64,000 nt of DNA from Neovahlkampfia damariscottae (Eukaryota; Heterolobosea; Selenaionea; Neovahlkampfiida; Neovahlkampfiidae). Both the position numbers and the translations under genes were made by a program. Under the pieces are notes generated by a model, which did no database searches, had not been told where the DNA came from, and was given only the letters and a program-made list of their open reading frames with translations. The stretch spans positions 52,749-116,748 of the forward strand of contig JABLTG010000042.1 in the NCBI GenBank assembly GCA_016618085.1, in the 5' to 3' direction. Of the stretch, positions 21,827 to 32,714 are shown piece by piece (position 1 is the stretch's first letter; every line of letters begins with the position of its first letter).

Positions 21827-23072
21827 TTAATCTAAAGGAATATTTTCAAGTGAAGATGTTTTATCAATATTATCTGATATTTCTATATTTTTTCTCAAAG
21901 AATCTTTTTTAAAATCATCCATTTCTTTTTCACCACCAGGGAGAGTAGTTGAATTAAATTCTTCATTTACATCATTTACAATCCAATTTGTTATTTCTTC
22001 ACCTCTCCAATAATCACCAAATATACCATCTTTACCATATACTTTATCTTTTAATCCATATCCAAAATTTCTAACAACCCAAATTCCAATAAAAATCATT
22101 GATAGTCTAATCACTAAAAATACAAGACAAAATAATGTGATAAGAATCTTTGCTTCTAATGGATCTTCATAATATGGATTAATTAATGGATCACCAATTG
22201 CCCAAATGACAACTATTTGATAAACTGCATGAATAGGTAATACAAAATTCCACAACATGTATGGAATTTGTATTATTTTTAATTCTCTCCTAACACCAAA
22301 ATAAATTGAAATTGGTGCTAAAATAACTGTTAATACTAATTCAATTGATGTTAAAACAGTTGTTATTTGATTTTGTATTTCTCCTAAATCTAACATAAAT
22401 AATTTGATTAACACTAATACAAGTGCACTCTCTAAATCTAATCTCATTATTGTTGTATAAATTTGATAGACTCTAAATGATTCTAAGAAGAAAATTAGGA
22501 ATAAAAAATGTGAATAAACTTAATTATTTAGAATGAGTGAATATCTCTTACCTTTTTAATTGTGGTGATGTTCCAACAATTCGAAATATTTTCCATTTGA
22601 AACTCCTAAATACAGGTATGGCAACAATAAATTGAAAAAATTGAATAGTACAATAAAGTGGTAAAAACATTGAAAACCACTAAAATTAATGAACTGGTCA
22701 ATATTATTGAACAACACTTACTTTTGGTTCTTCAGAATCAGTTAAAATATTGATTCTAATAAATTGAAATGCAGAACGAAATCTAATAATATTTACTTTA
22801 AATTATTATGTTTACATGACTATGATTGACATAAATATAAATCCAAGAAATTTATATTCGTTTCCTTTAATTATAGCTTCAAATGATAAAAATCCAATAG
22901 AAAGACAACCTAATATCATAATAGCACTAGATATTTGTTTGGAGTAAGATGGATCCGGATTTGATGCATTATAAAATAATGAAACTGTTTGACTCACCAT
23001 CATTGTGAGTAATTGTAGTGAAGTGAAAAATATGAATAATATGAACCAAAATTTAGAAAATTTCTGTTTCAT
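21827..23072 (-). CDS. Multi-pass membrane protein, unknown family
   Basis: Four exons with introns near 22474-22546, 22685-22725 and 22780-22816. The protein has about seven or eight hydrophobic segments: FWFILFIFFTSLQLLTMMVS, ISSAIMILGCLSIGFLSF, FLGFIFMSIIV, LPLYCTIQFFQFIVAIPV, ALVLVLIKLFML, TVLTSIELVLTVILAPISIYFG and ILITLFCLVFLVIRLSMIFIGIW. It then has a hydrophilic acidic C-terminal tail. No transporter or receptor signature is recognised. The pattern of loops is compatible with a seven-helix receptor-like or organizing solute carrier fold, which is only a guess. The join before VYQIYTTIM uses the acceptor at TTTAG because the earlier TTAG breaks the frame. Confidence 0.6.
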
Positions 23073-23250
23073 AATCAATTAGTTGATTCAGTATTTACCT
23101 TCCTTTGTTTTTTTTTGTGTTTCAGATTTTTCATGTTGTTCTAATTGGTCAAAAAGAGTATCTAAATTTGTTTATAAAATTGACAGACAGAAGAAATTTA
23201 AACTGAATGCAGAATGTAACAGAATTCAACTGTGTAAAATCATCCAATCA

Positions 23251-24352
23251 ATGTCTTCAAAAGTTCCGTCTTTTGAAGGTGTGAAAGAAGCTTATGAAAG
23301 AATAAAAAGTATTGTTCACAAAACACCAATTCTAACATGTGAATCACTTAATGAAATTGCTTCTGAGAATTGTTGTAACAAAAGAAAACTATTTTTCAAA
23401 TGTGAAAATTTTCAAAAAGGTAAATCACAGCATTCCTATTAAAGTATTCAGTTGGTGCCTTCAAATTTCGTGGTTTGAATTTTCATTTTATTTTATTCAA
23501 AAGGTGCTTGTAATGCTGTATTTTCACTTTCTGATGAGGACTCAAAAAAAGGGGTGATTACTCATTCATCAGGTAACTTTGCTCAAGCATTGAGCTTAGC
23601 AGCAAAAATTAAATGTATTCCTGCTCATATTATAATGCCTTCAAATTCACCATCAGTTAAAAAGAATGCTGTTCAAGATTCTTATAAAGGAATTGTTTAT
23701 GAATGTTCACCAGATGTGAACGACAGAGAAATTTTGTGCAAAAAAATACAAAAAGAAACAGGTTCAATAATGTTACACTCGTATAACCATATTGATATAA
23801 TACATGGACAAGGAACAATTGCAGTTGAATTGATGGAACAAATGGGCAGTAATGGAAAATATAACTTTGATACTTTATTATCTCCTATTGGTGGTGGTGG
23901 ACTCATGTCTGGACTTTGTGTTGGTTTGCATGGTTTTGATGATAGCATAAATATTTATGGTGCTGAACCGAAAGATGGTGATGATGCAAAACGTTCACTA
24001 GAATCTAATAAATTAATTAAAAATGAAAAAACACCAAATACCATTGCTGATGGTTTATTAACAAATCGTACATTTCTTTATGTTTTTAATTTTCATTTAA
24101 ATAGTTGGATCATTGACTTGGCCAATCATTCAAAAACATGTTAAAGATATTTTTACTGTTTCGGATGATGAAATTTTAAAAGCAATGAAATTAGTTTATG
24201 AAAGAATGAAAATAGTCATTGAACCTTCTTCTGCTGTAGCAATTGCTGTTGTTTTATGGAACGAAAAATTTAAAAAAATAAAAGAGGTGAAAGATATTGT
24301 AATTGTGATATCTGGAGGAAATGTAGATTTAAGTAAAATCTCATTCAAATAA
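23251..24352 (+). CDS. Serine racemase / L-threonine (serine) dehydratase, fold-type II PLP enzyme
   Basis: Four exons with three introns (about 23420-23451, 23473-23503 and 24071-24103). Spliced motifs match serine racemase and catabolic threonine dehydratase: TPILTCESLNE, VGAFKFRGA (Lys forms the PLP Schiff base), HSSGNFAQALS, GQGTIAVEL, the phosphate loop GGGGLMSG, and LTWPII. The end has the VISGGNVD motif. No ACT regulatory domain follows, so it resembles the racemase/catabolic form. It could make D-serine, and a D-amino-acid oxidase is encoded 17 kb away. CCAAT at 23244-23248 is just 2 nt before this ATG; another ATTGGTC lies at about 23139. Confidence 0.87.
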
Positions 24353-24355
24353 AAG

Positions 24356-24838
24356 TTAATTTCCATACCATTTTATTTCACTTTCAAAAAGACAATCCTC
24401 TAATTTTTTGGATTCATTTTTAATCTTTCTTTTAAACATTTCAACTTCTTCTCTTGATTGTTTTCCACCACCAACCCGAATTAAGACATCAATATAATCA
24501 ATAAAAGTCTGACTTTCATCGCCAAAATCTTTTCCAACAATAATTTCTTTGTTGACTTCAAAAACACCTCTTTTCACAAATTTGGCTCTGGTTGGGGCAA
24601 TTCCAATAGTTTTATATTTCATAGTCAGAGCATATTCATAAGATAATTTTGGAATTCCTTGATTAGTCAATCCAGAAACCTGATAAATGAATAAGTAAAA
24701 CAATATTACGATTTCCACTTCCTTTGGTTTATAAAAAGACACCATTTTTGAAATTAACAAATCAATATTTTCAATTGCCTCTTTTTTGTCATATTTTTCT
24801 CTTGAAAATCCAACAACACCAATTTTCAACAACTTCAT
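24356..24838 (-). CDS. SLOG-like Rossmann nucleotide-binding protein
   Basis: A 150-aa protein after removal of one in-frame intron of 30 nt (about 24680-24709). Removing it joins KEVEI to VSGLTNQGIP. Features include a glycine-poor Rossmann start (KIGVVGFSREKYD), SGLTNQGIPKLSYEYA, TIGIAPTRAKF, and a C-terminal LIRVGGGKQS segment. The pattern resembles small LOG/SLOG proteins that bind nucleotides, but the catalytic PGGxGTxxE motif of cytokinin-activating LOG is absent. Function is therefore unknown. It ends 3 bp from the serine racemase stop. Confidence 0.5.
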   Translation of the reverse strand: MKLLKIGVVGFSREKYDKKEAIENIDLLISKMVSFYKPKEVEIVILFYLFIYQVSGLTNQGIPKLSYEYALTMKYKTIGIAPTRAKFVKRGVFEVNKEIIVGKDFGDESQTFIDYIDVLIRVGGGKQSREEVEMFKRKIKNESKKLEDCLFESEIKWYGN

Positions 24839-25016
24839 TGTAGAAATGTCAAGTCATTAAAAAAAAAAGGTAAGTGATTGGATGAAAAAAAAAGAAACAA
24901 ATTTTTTAGAAAATAACTAGTTTTTGAGAAACAACCGTTTTCTTGATTTTAAAAAACAAAAAAAAATAATCCAATCATATTTAACTTTGACTCAGCCTGT
25001 ACTTTTGACAAGCGTG

Positions 25017-26595
25017 ATGAGTACAAAAACGTTTCCTTACAAAGGTGGGCAATACGAAGGTGAGGCTGCTGGAAAAACACCACATGGTACAGGAACGATA
25101 AAATACCCTACAGGTAAGAAATAAATCTCAAAAAAAAATTAATCCTAAAAAAAAAGGTGACTCATACACAGGACCTTGGAAATTTGGTGTTGCTCACGGA
25201 AATAATGGAACTTTTTTGTTAGAAAAAGGAAAAGCAAAATATCAAGGAGACATGTTAAATGGAACAATGACAGGAAAAGGAAGCTACACTTTTGCAAACG
25301 GTGATTTTTATGAAGGAGAATGGTTAGACGGAAAATTTCATGGTCATGGAATGTACAAATCTTCAAACGGTGATTTTTACACAGGTGAATGGGTTGCTAA
25401 CACAAAACAAGGTATGGGTTCTTATCAAAGTGTTGAAACCCAAATAAATTATCAAGGAGACTGGTTCAACAATATGAGACATGGAAAAGGTATTGAAAAT
25501 ATACCAAACAAAGGAAAATATGAAGGTTATTGGGTTGATGGTGTCAGACACGGAAAAGGTGTTTTTACAGATTCAACAATAAAAAAGAAAAGCTCTGGTA
25601 GCACATCCAATGTCATGTCAAGTAAAAAAATAATATTCTAACATATTTCAAAAAAAAAAATAGATTTGACTTTATTAATTTATCAAAATGGAAAATTACT
25701 TGAAGAAAAAAATGTCGAAAAAGTACCTTTCCTTGAAGCACCTGTAGAATTGAATCTTATTTCACAAGAAGAGGAAGATGAATTTTTGAAAGGTGAAGAA
25801 ATTTCAGATGAAGATGAAGAATTGATGAAAACATTTACAACAGCAATTATCAATATGAAAGAAAGAACATGGACAAATGTACAAGAAGCATTTATTAATA
25901 TTTCTGACATTAATATGGAACTAAAATTATGGAAAGAAAAATTAAAAGTTGAAGAAGATGTTTCAGAGATAAAAAAACAATCAGATGAATTGGATAAAAA
26001 GATTGAATCATTAGAAGCACTTTCAGATTCAGAAAATATTGAAGAAATTCAAAAAGCATTAAAAGAATATGATATAGATGTAACTGATTTAGATTTAGAT
26101 CGTACAAATATGAAATTAGCTGTTAAAATTGCAGAATTAAATAATCAAAAAGATGAATTTCAACCAAAATTAGAAAAATCAAAAGATATTGAAGAAACAA
26201 TTAGAATCATTGAAAAGAAATTATCAAATACAAATAATAGTATCACAACAACAAGTAATATGTTAATGAATTATGCTGCAACAGGTGTTTTTCAAGTTGA
26301 TCCAATGCATTCTTCTCATCCAAAATTAGTTGAAATTATTCATACACTTTTTACAAAAATAAGAAAACTTCAACAAAAACAATTCAATCTATTCTTGGAA
26401 GGAAAAGAATCTGAAACTATTACTTTAATTTTATCAAAGGCTGTTTCAGAATTTATTAAAGATGTCATGGCAAATGAACAAAGTTTCACAGAAAATCATG
26501 TTGATTGTGAAAAAATAATTGTTAAAGCAAGAGATCTTAAATCAATGGTTGAAAAGAAAAAAAGAAGTGACGAAGCAAAACAATTATTGAAATAA
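25017..26595 (+). CDS. MORN-repeat protein with coiled-coil C-terminus
   Basis: Three exons joined across introns at about 25114-25156 and 25622-25662. Residues 1-200 hold about seven MORN repeats, such as YEGEWLDGKFHGHG, YTGEWVANTKQGMG and YEGYWVDGVRHGKG. MORN repeats bind membranes or organise cytoskeletal plates. The rest (about 300 aa) is acidic then helical, with a coiled coil around EEDVSEIKKQSDELDKKIESL and a small folded end (VFQVDPMHSSHPKLVEIIH). ATG 25017 is chosen because CCAAT lies at 24971-24975 and upstream frame Mets are before it. Confidence 0.82.
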
Positions 26596-26670
26596 AACTT
26601 TTTAAAATAAAAAATAATTTATTTTTTTTTCTTGCTCCAATTAAAATCACCAAAAAAAAGGGACTGACCA

Positions 26671-27863
26671 ATGACAACAAAAATGAAAATCGAAGAAACA
26701 AACAAGAATTTGGAAGAAAAAGAACAAAAAAGTACTTCTAAATTAGACCTTGAATTAATAAAATCAAGACAAAAATTTATAAAAGATGAAATTGACAACG
26801 TAGAAAATTTGAAAAAAGAAATATCAAATAAATCAGCAAAATTAAAAGAAGATTTATTGAAATTAGTCAAAGAAGTTAGTGATAAAAATGATATTACCAT
26901 CAACAATTATGAAAAAGAGCTTAAACAAGATATTGAAACTCTTAATCTTGAACAAAAAGCGAGTTCAATGAAAGAAATTTTAGAAAAAGCAAAAAAAGCA
27001 GAAACTGTATTAAATAAAAAAACTATTCCATTCACTGTACATGGAGATATTAATAAAATTAGTTCTGATATTACTAAAATACTAGAAGATAATTTTAAAG
27101 CCGAAAAAGTATCAAATATTCAATCAGTGTCAAAAAGTCAATTACAAATTAAACTCAACACTGAATTTTCACCACTTTTTACATTCTTTGGAATTGAACC
27201 TTCTGATAACTTTTTAAAAGATTACATCAAACTTTATAAATATTCAAAAGAAGAAATTAATTTTACAGAACATATTTTAAAATATATTTTTGATTATTAT
27301 GATAAAGTAAAATAGAAAATATCTTTAAATTTTTATAAAAGGATGGAAATGGTACAATTGATAAAATTGAACTTAAATGTTTAATTGATGATTTCTTTGG
27401 TAGTATTGCTCCAAGATCAATCATAAAAATGAATGAATTATCTGAAGAATTAAAAGATAAATTACAAAAGACATGTAGATTTTTAGGAAAAGAAAAAACT
27501 ACAGAAGCACTTGAAAAGTATGAAGAAGAAATAAAAAAAGAGACATCACCAAATAATGTAATACCAAAAAATATTGAATCAATTGATGAAACATTTAAAA
27601 AAATTGATACAGATCAAAGTGGAACAATTGATTTTAATGAATTTAAAATATATTTTACTCAACAAATAAAACATATGGAAGATGAATTTAAATCAATTGA
27701 CAAAGAATCAAGGGCAAAATTGAAATCTTTCATTTCCGATATTTATATTTTGTCTGGGGAAACTTTTGATGATTCAGATTTTGATAATGATTTTGAAGAA
27801 TCAGATGATGATGATGAATCGTATGTAGGGAGTGAGGAATCAGATTATGATTATTATAAATAA
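26671..27863 (+). CDS. Coiled-coil plus EF-hand protein (tandem paralogue A)
   Basis: Two exons (intron about 27312-27340). The first 100 residues are a Lys/Glu coiled coil. A conserved middle segment includes FGIEPSDNFLKDYIKL and HILKYIFDYYDK, whose last Asp begins an EF-hand loop completed after the intron (DGNGTIDKIEL). A second EF-hand (DTDQSGTIDFNEF) follows, then an acidic tail (SDDDDESYVGSEESD). The gene is followed at once by a related copy (27939-29089) with the same order and intron position. The ATG overlaps a CCAATG, so the next ATG (26683) is an alternative start. Confidence 0.75.
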
Positions 27864-27938
27864 AATTGAAAATAAATAATTCCCGAAATATTTTTAATTG
27901 GTCAGTTAATTTTTCATCTGTTTGCAATTGGTTGAGAA

Positions 27939-29089
27939 ATGAGCGAAGAAAAAGTTGATGTTTTAGAAATAAAAAAAGAAGAAATTGAAAAAGAAGTAGA
28001 GAAGGTGAAAGAAATTAAAAACAAAATTGATGAAGAAGCTGAAAAATTAAAATTAGGACTACTTCAACTTATCAAAGAGAGTAAAGAAAAGAATTTAAAA
28101 TCAATTGAAAATTATGAAACTATTTTAAAAAAAGAATTAGAAATTCTTGATCCCAATCAAACTGCTTCAAATTTTAACGAAATTTTAGAAAAAGCAGAAA
28201 AAGTTGAAAATGTACTTTTAAAAGAAAGAAAAGAATATCAAATTAAAAGTTTTGATAATTTTAAAAAGTCAATTAAAAAATCAATTGAAGATAACTTTCA
28301 AATTGAAGAAGAATCAAAAATAGATAAATCCCGTAGAGTTCATCGAAAAATTAAATTGGAGTTTCATCCCATTCTTATTTTTTTTGATATTGTACCATCA
28401 AATAACTTCGCACAAGATTTTGCTAAACTAAAAGATATTGTTACTAAAGATGAAGATTTTTTTGATAGAGTAGCAAAATATATTTTCAATTATTATGATA
28501 AAGTAAGTACAGTAGAAAATATAACGATTGGAAATAGGATAAAAATGGAAAAATAGATAAAAAAGAATTGAAAGTTTTATTAAGTGATGTTTCAGATCTT
28601 ATATTTCCAAAAATGAAATCAGAATTTCATTCTTTAGTCAACAAACTTGAAGGAGAAACAAAAAAAACTATTTCAAAGTTTTTTACAGACGAAATGGATC
28701 AAATTAAAGAAGTTAAAGAAATTAAAAATTCTATTAAAGAAGTCAAAGGTAGTTTAAAAACAATAGAAGATGAATTTTCAACAGAACTCACTTCAACTAT
28801 GAATGAAGAATCACTTGAAGAAACATTTGATGAAATTGATGAAGATGGAAGTGGATCTATTGATTTTGAAGAATTTAAGGTAAACTACGAGTTATTGTTT
28901 CATTAATTAAAAAAATAGAATTATTTTAAAATGCAAACAAAAGGAATAAATCAAGCTTTAAGTGAATTTAAATTTGAAACAGATGGAATGATTGATTCTG
29001 TTTTAAAAGAAATTGAATTCTTTGGAAATGAAATAAAAAATGGAAATTTAAGTGAAACAGACTCTGATAAGAGTTATTCATTTTTATAA
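27939..29089 (+). CDS. Coiled-coil plus EF-hand protein (tandem paralogue B)
   Basis: Three exons, with the first intron at the same codon as in the upstream paralogue (after YYDK, about 28502-28534) and a second near 28880-28918. It shares the layout of the gene at 26671: N-terminal Lys/Glu coiled coil, FFDIVPSNNFAQDF, KYIFNYYDK, EF-hand DKNGKIDKKEL, then EF-hand DEDGSGSIDFEEF. The C-terminal tail differs (ends DSDKSYSFL). The shared order and intron position show a local gene duplication. The role is unknown; calcium-responsive structural proteins would fit. Confidence 0.75.
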
Positions 29090-29104
29090 ATAAAAAATTA
29101 ACTT

Positions 29105-29734
29105 TTATAAAAGTGAACAATCTTTTTTCTTTGGTTTTTTTGATGGGTCTGGAGTTCTATTTTTTAAAATTTCTTCCAAAGCAACGTTGAATACTTGTTC
29201 TAAATTTTCGGATGTTCTTGCACTACATTCAACATATTCAATTGCATAAATTTCTTTTTGTAATTTTTTGCCATCTTCTTCAGTCAATGGACTCTTATTT
29301 TGTTTCTCTAAATTTTTTAAAGTTTTTTCGTCTTTTCTCAAATCAGTTTTTGTTCCAACAAGTATCATCGGTGTATCTGGGCAATGATGCCTGATTTCAG
29401 GTGCCCATTTCGTTGAAACATTAGTATAACTCGTTCCATCTATTACAGAATAACAAATGATAAAACAGTCAGTATTCGGATAACTTAAAGGACGTAATCT
29501 GTCATAATCTTCTTGTCCTGCAGTATCCCATAATCCAAGCGATACCGTTTGTTTATTTATATTCACATTGGTATTATAACTCATTTGTTAAAAAAAAAAA
29601 GAAAAAGTTTACTTTTCGAAAACTGTTGGGATATAGTCCTCTGGAAATGACTTACAACTGTACACGATGAGCATACATGTCTTTCCAACAGCACCATCAC
29701 CTACAACTACAATCTTGTAATTTTCATCAGTCAT
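29105..29734 (-). CDS. Rho/Rac family small GTPase
   Basis: Two exons; the intron (about 29583-29612) falls inside switch I, after PTVFEN. Motifs: [40 protein letters not shown] and a CAAX box CSLL preceded by a KKPKKKD polybasic stretch. A short insertion follows TDLRKDEKT, as is usual for the Rho insert helix. It is a second Rac gene besides the one at 11273, and the two intron positions differ, so they are not a recent duplicate. Two starts are possible but the ATG at 29734 gives a standard length of about 199 aa. Confidence 0.92.
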
Positions 29735-29913
29735 TTTCTGTTAAGCTTTATTATTGGACAATAATTTTTTCAGTTCATAAATATCGCCAATTGGTCACGA
29801 TTCCTTTTCTCATTTTTTGAAAAAATTTACAAATTTTGAAGGAAAAATTGAAATAAAATATTCAAAGAAAAAACTGAAATGATTGGTCGATTTATTCCGA
29901 AACAGCTTTTGCG

Positions 29914-31763
29914 ATGAAAAACATTTTTGCAGCCAAAGAAAAATGTAAAAAATGCAACAAAACTGTTTATTTCATGGAAAAAGTATCCGCAAATGGTATC
30001 ATATTCCATAGTACTTGTTTCAGTGAGAAAAAAAAAATATCCTAAAAAGTGTAGAATGTGGTGTTTGCAAAAAAAAATTGAATGTTTCAAATTATCATTT
30101 ATTTGAAGGATCTCTTTATTGTAAAAATCATTATCAAGATATTCAGAAACAAGCTTTAGATAGAAAAAAAACAGTTTTTTCAAGTATCAAAGAAAACGAA
30201 AAAAGTAAAGTGATTCACTCAACTGATCATGAACCAAATGTGACAACAAAAGAAGAGGAAAAAAAACAAGAAGAAAAAAAAAAAGAAGAAAAATCAGAAC
30301 TTGTACAAAAAAAAGTGAACAAGCTCTTAAAAGTTAAGAATCATCATAAAGAAGATCATATTGAAACAAATGAAGAAGAACAACCAAAAAATGAACCAAA
30401 AAAAGTTGTTGAAGAACCAGTTGATCAAAAAATTACTGTTTCACAATTAGAAGAAGAAGATTCATCAAAATTTAAAAAAACTCATGATGCAACATTTGAA
30501 AATGATTTTGAAGAAGAAGAAATGGGTATACTTCCAGAAGAAGAAGAAAAAGAAGAAGAAAAAGAAAATGACAACCAAAATCAAATTCAAAAAAAGAAAA
30601 GAAGAACAGGAATCATTATTACAACTACAAAAGAAACTTGTGAAAATGGATTGGAAACTCCAACCATTTTTGAAAAAACTCATGATGCAACTTTTGAAAA
30701 TGACATGGATGAAGAAGATATGGGTATTCTTCCTGAAAGTAATAATTTACTTGAAGATTCAAATTTAGAAATGATTGAATCAAAAGATGAAACTAAAGAA
30801 ATAGATAATGTTGAATCAAAAGAAGAAAATGTTGAAGATAGTGTAAATTCAAATACAGAAGAACAACTAAACAATATTGAAGTTAAAGAACAAAATGAAA
30901 TGAATGAAGAATCTGTCAAACAAGATGAAAAGGAACAAACTGAAAATGTGGAATCAAAAATTGAAAATGAAGAAATTACAGTTGAAGAAAGTATTAAATC
31001 AAATAATGTTGAAATACAAGATGTAGATAGAAAAGAGGAGGAAGTAAATCCAAAAAAAAAAGAATATCCAATTTCAAATGAAACAGAAGAATTAATCAAC
31101 TTATCAGTTCCAAATAAATTACATCAATATTGCATAGGAAAAGGAGGATCAATAATTAAAGAAATTTCAAATAATTCAGGATGTAAATTAAATTTTGATA
31201 GTGATAATGTTGAAATTAAAGGAAATGATAAAAACAAAGCTATTGAATTAATAATGAATACTTTATCTGAAGTAGGATGGTTCTTTGAAAATAATGAATG
31301 GGTTGAAAGAACAAAACAAGATGAACTTTGGAAAAAATATCGTGGAGAAGCACAAAAAGAAGTTGAACTTAGAAATGAATGTTATGAAAAATCAAAAAAA
31401 GTATTTGAAGAAGGAGATAAAGAATTAGCAAAAAAATTATCAGAAGAAGGAAAAGAACATGATGAAAAATGGAAAGTATTAACAAAAGAAGCAGGAAAGA
31501 ATATTTTTAATGAAATGAATCAAAATAATGATAAAAATATAATTGATTTACATGGTTTATTTGTTGAAGAAGCAATAGAATTTGTTAAAGAAAGATTAAA
31601 TGAATTAAAAGGAAATGATATTACTTTATCAATTATTACAGGTGCTGGAAATCACTCATCTGCAGGTGCTCTTATTAAACCAAAAATACATGAATTATTG
31701 AAACAAGAAAATTTAAGTTTTACAGAAGAGAAAAATGGGCAAGTTGATGTTAAAATGAATTAA
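29914..31763 (+). CDS. LIM-KH-Smr domain fusion protein
   Basis: Two exons. A short intron (about 30023-30060, first exon after STCF) lets the N-terminal LIM domain close: CKKC...HSTCFKCGVCKKKLNVSNYHLF...CKNHY. A long acidic Lys/Glu region follows, with two copies of KTHDATFEND-(F/M)-(E/D)-EE-(E/D)-MGILPE. A KH domain carries the GKGG loop (YCIGKGGSIIKEI), and a C-terminal Smr domain has DLHGLFVEEA and ITGAGNHSSAG. LIM mediates protein contacts, KH binds RNA, and Smr binds or cuts nucleic acid. The three together are unusual. The LIM domain resembles that of the gene at 53843-56886. Confidence 0.8.
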
Positions 31764-32086
31764 ATATTTAAATTTTGATCATTTTTTTTTTTTTATTCTA
31801 AACATCTTTATTGAGAAAGTTGGCATGTATTAGCTGATAATTCTTAACATTAGACGAATCAGATTTTTATTTTCTTTTTTTTGAATTGAAGAAAATGATA
31901 TAGAAATCGATTGTCTACAATATTTTTGATGAGATGTTAAAAACTGGAAAGGAAACTATTATAGTCGATTCATTTGCAAGATTTAAACACTTTGAATCAC
32001 TTTTTGTCTGAAATTCATCACACTTCAAAAATGAATCAAAATATCATTTTTATTGGTTAATTTTTTATTTTACAAGTTTATTGAAC
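31764..32086. other. Intergenic region, no gene recognised
   Basis: These 323 bp lie between the LIM-KH-Smr and Tim22 genes, longer than most gaps here. It has no open frame worth naming. A TGATGAG at about 31925 and a CTGA at about 32009 recall C and D boxes of a snoRNA, but no terminal stem is evident. An ATTGGTT at about 32052 is the likely Tim22 promoter box. Confidence 0.4.
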
Positions 32087-32668
32087 ATGAACACAAATGA
32101 TAATGTAACACCTTCAAACAGAATTTTAGGTATAAAAATAACTGATGAACAAAAATTACAACAACAAAAAATTAGATATTATTCAAAATTGTTTTCCGAA
32201 TCTTGTGTAACAAAATCAGCATTTTCTGCTGTTGCAGGTTTTGGACTTGGAGGATTCTGGGGTTTATTTACTGCTGCTCTTGATTATGGTCAGCCTAGTA
32301 TTGAACAACCATTCAATAAAGTTACACCTACTTCTTCCATGAAATTTATTGATTTTATGAAGTTTACAGGACAAAAATGTTATTTTATGGCTAAAGTAAA
32401 ATTAAAATTGATTTTTGACAATATAAGTCTTTTGGTTTTGTTGGTATGATTTATGCAGGTGTTGAATGTACAATTGAAAAAGGAAGAGGAAAACATGATT
32501 TATACAGTTCGTTTTTATTTTTTGTTTAAAACTTTTTGAAAAGATCCAATTCTAGCTGGTTGTGTAACTGGAGGAGGACTTGGAGTGATGGCTGGTCCTC
32601 AGGCTGCTGCATTTGGATGTGTTGGTTTTGCTGCATTTTCTGGATTGATAGATTATTTTTTACAATAA
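32087..32668 (+). CDS. TIM22: Tim22 mitochondrial carrier-translocase subunit
   Basis: Inner-membrane channel for carrier-protein import. Three exons (introns about 32395-32426 and 32504-32536). The Tim17/22/23 fold is clear: AFSAVAGFGLGGFWG (first helix), then SFGFVGMIYAGVECTIEKGRGKHD, then NPILAGCVTGGGLGVMAGPQAAAFGC and GFAAFSGLIDYFLQ. The V-E-C-x-I-E-K and R-G-K-x-D motifs are Tim22 specific, and the two cysteines match those forming its intramembrane disulfide. The ATG at 32087 replaces a TTG six bases upstream. Together with the Cox17-like gene it indicates ordinary mitochondria. Confidence 0.92.
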
Positions 32669-32714
32669 AATTTTTTAAAAATAAAAAACTTTTATTTTAT
32701 GAAAAAACTACAAA

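Noticed and set aside
30484-30768. Lys-rich plus frame overlapping the LIM-KH-Smr gene
   Set aside because: A frame-shifted shadow of the acidic region; no start context and no own motifs.
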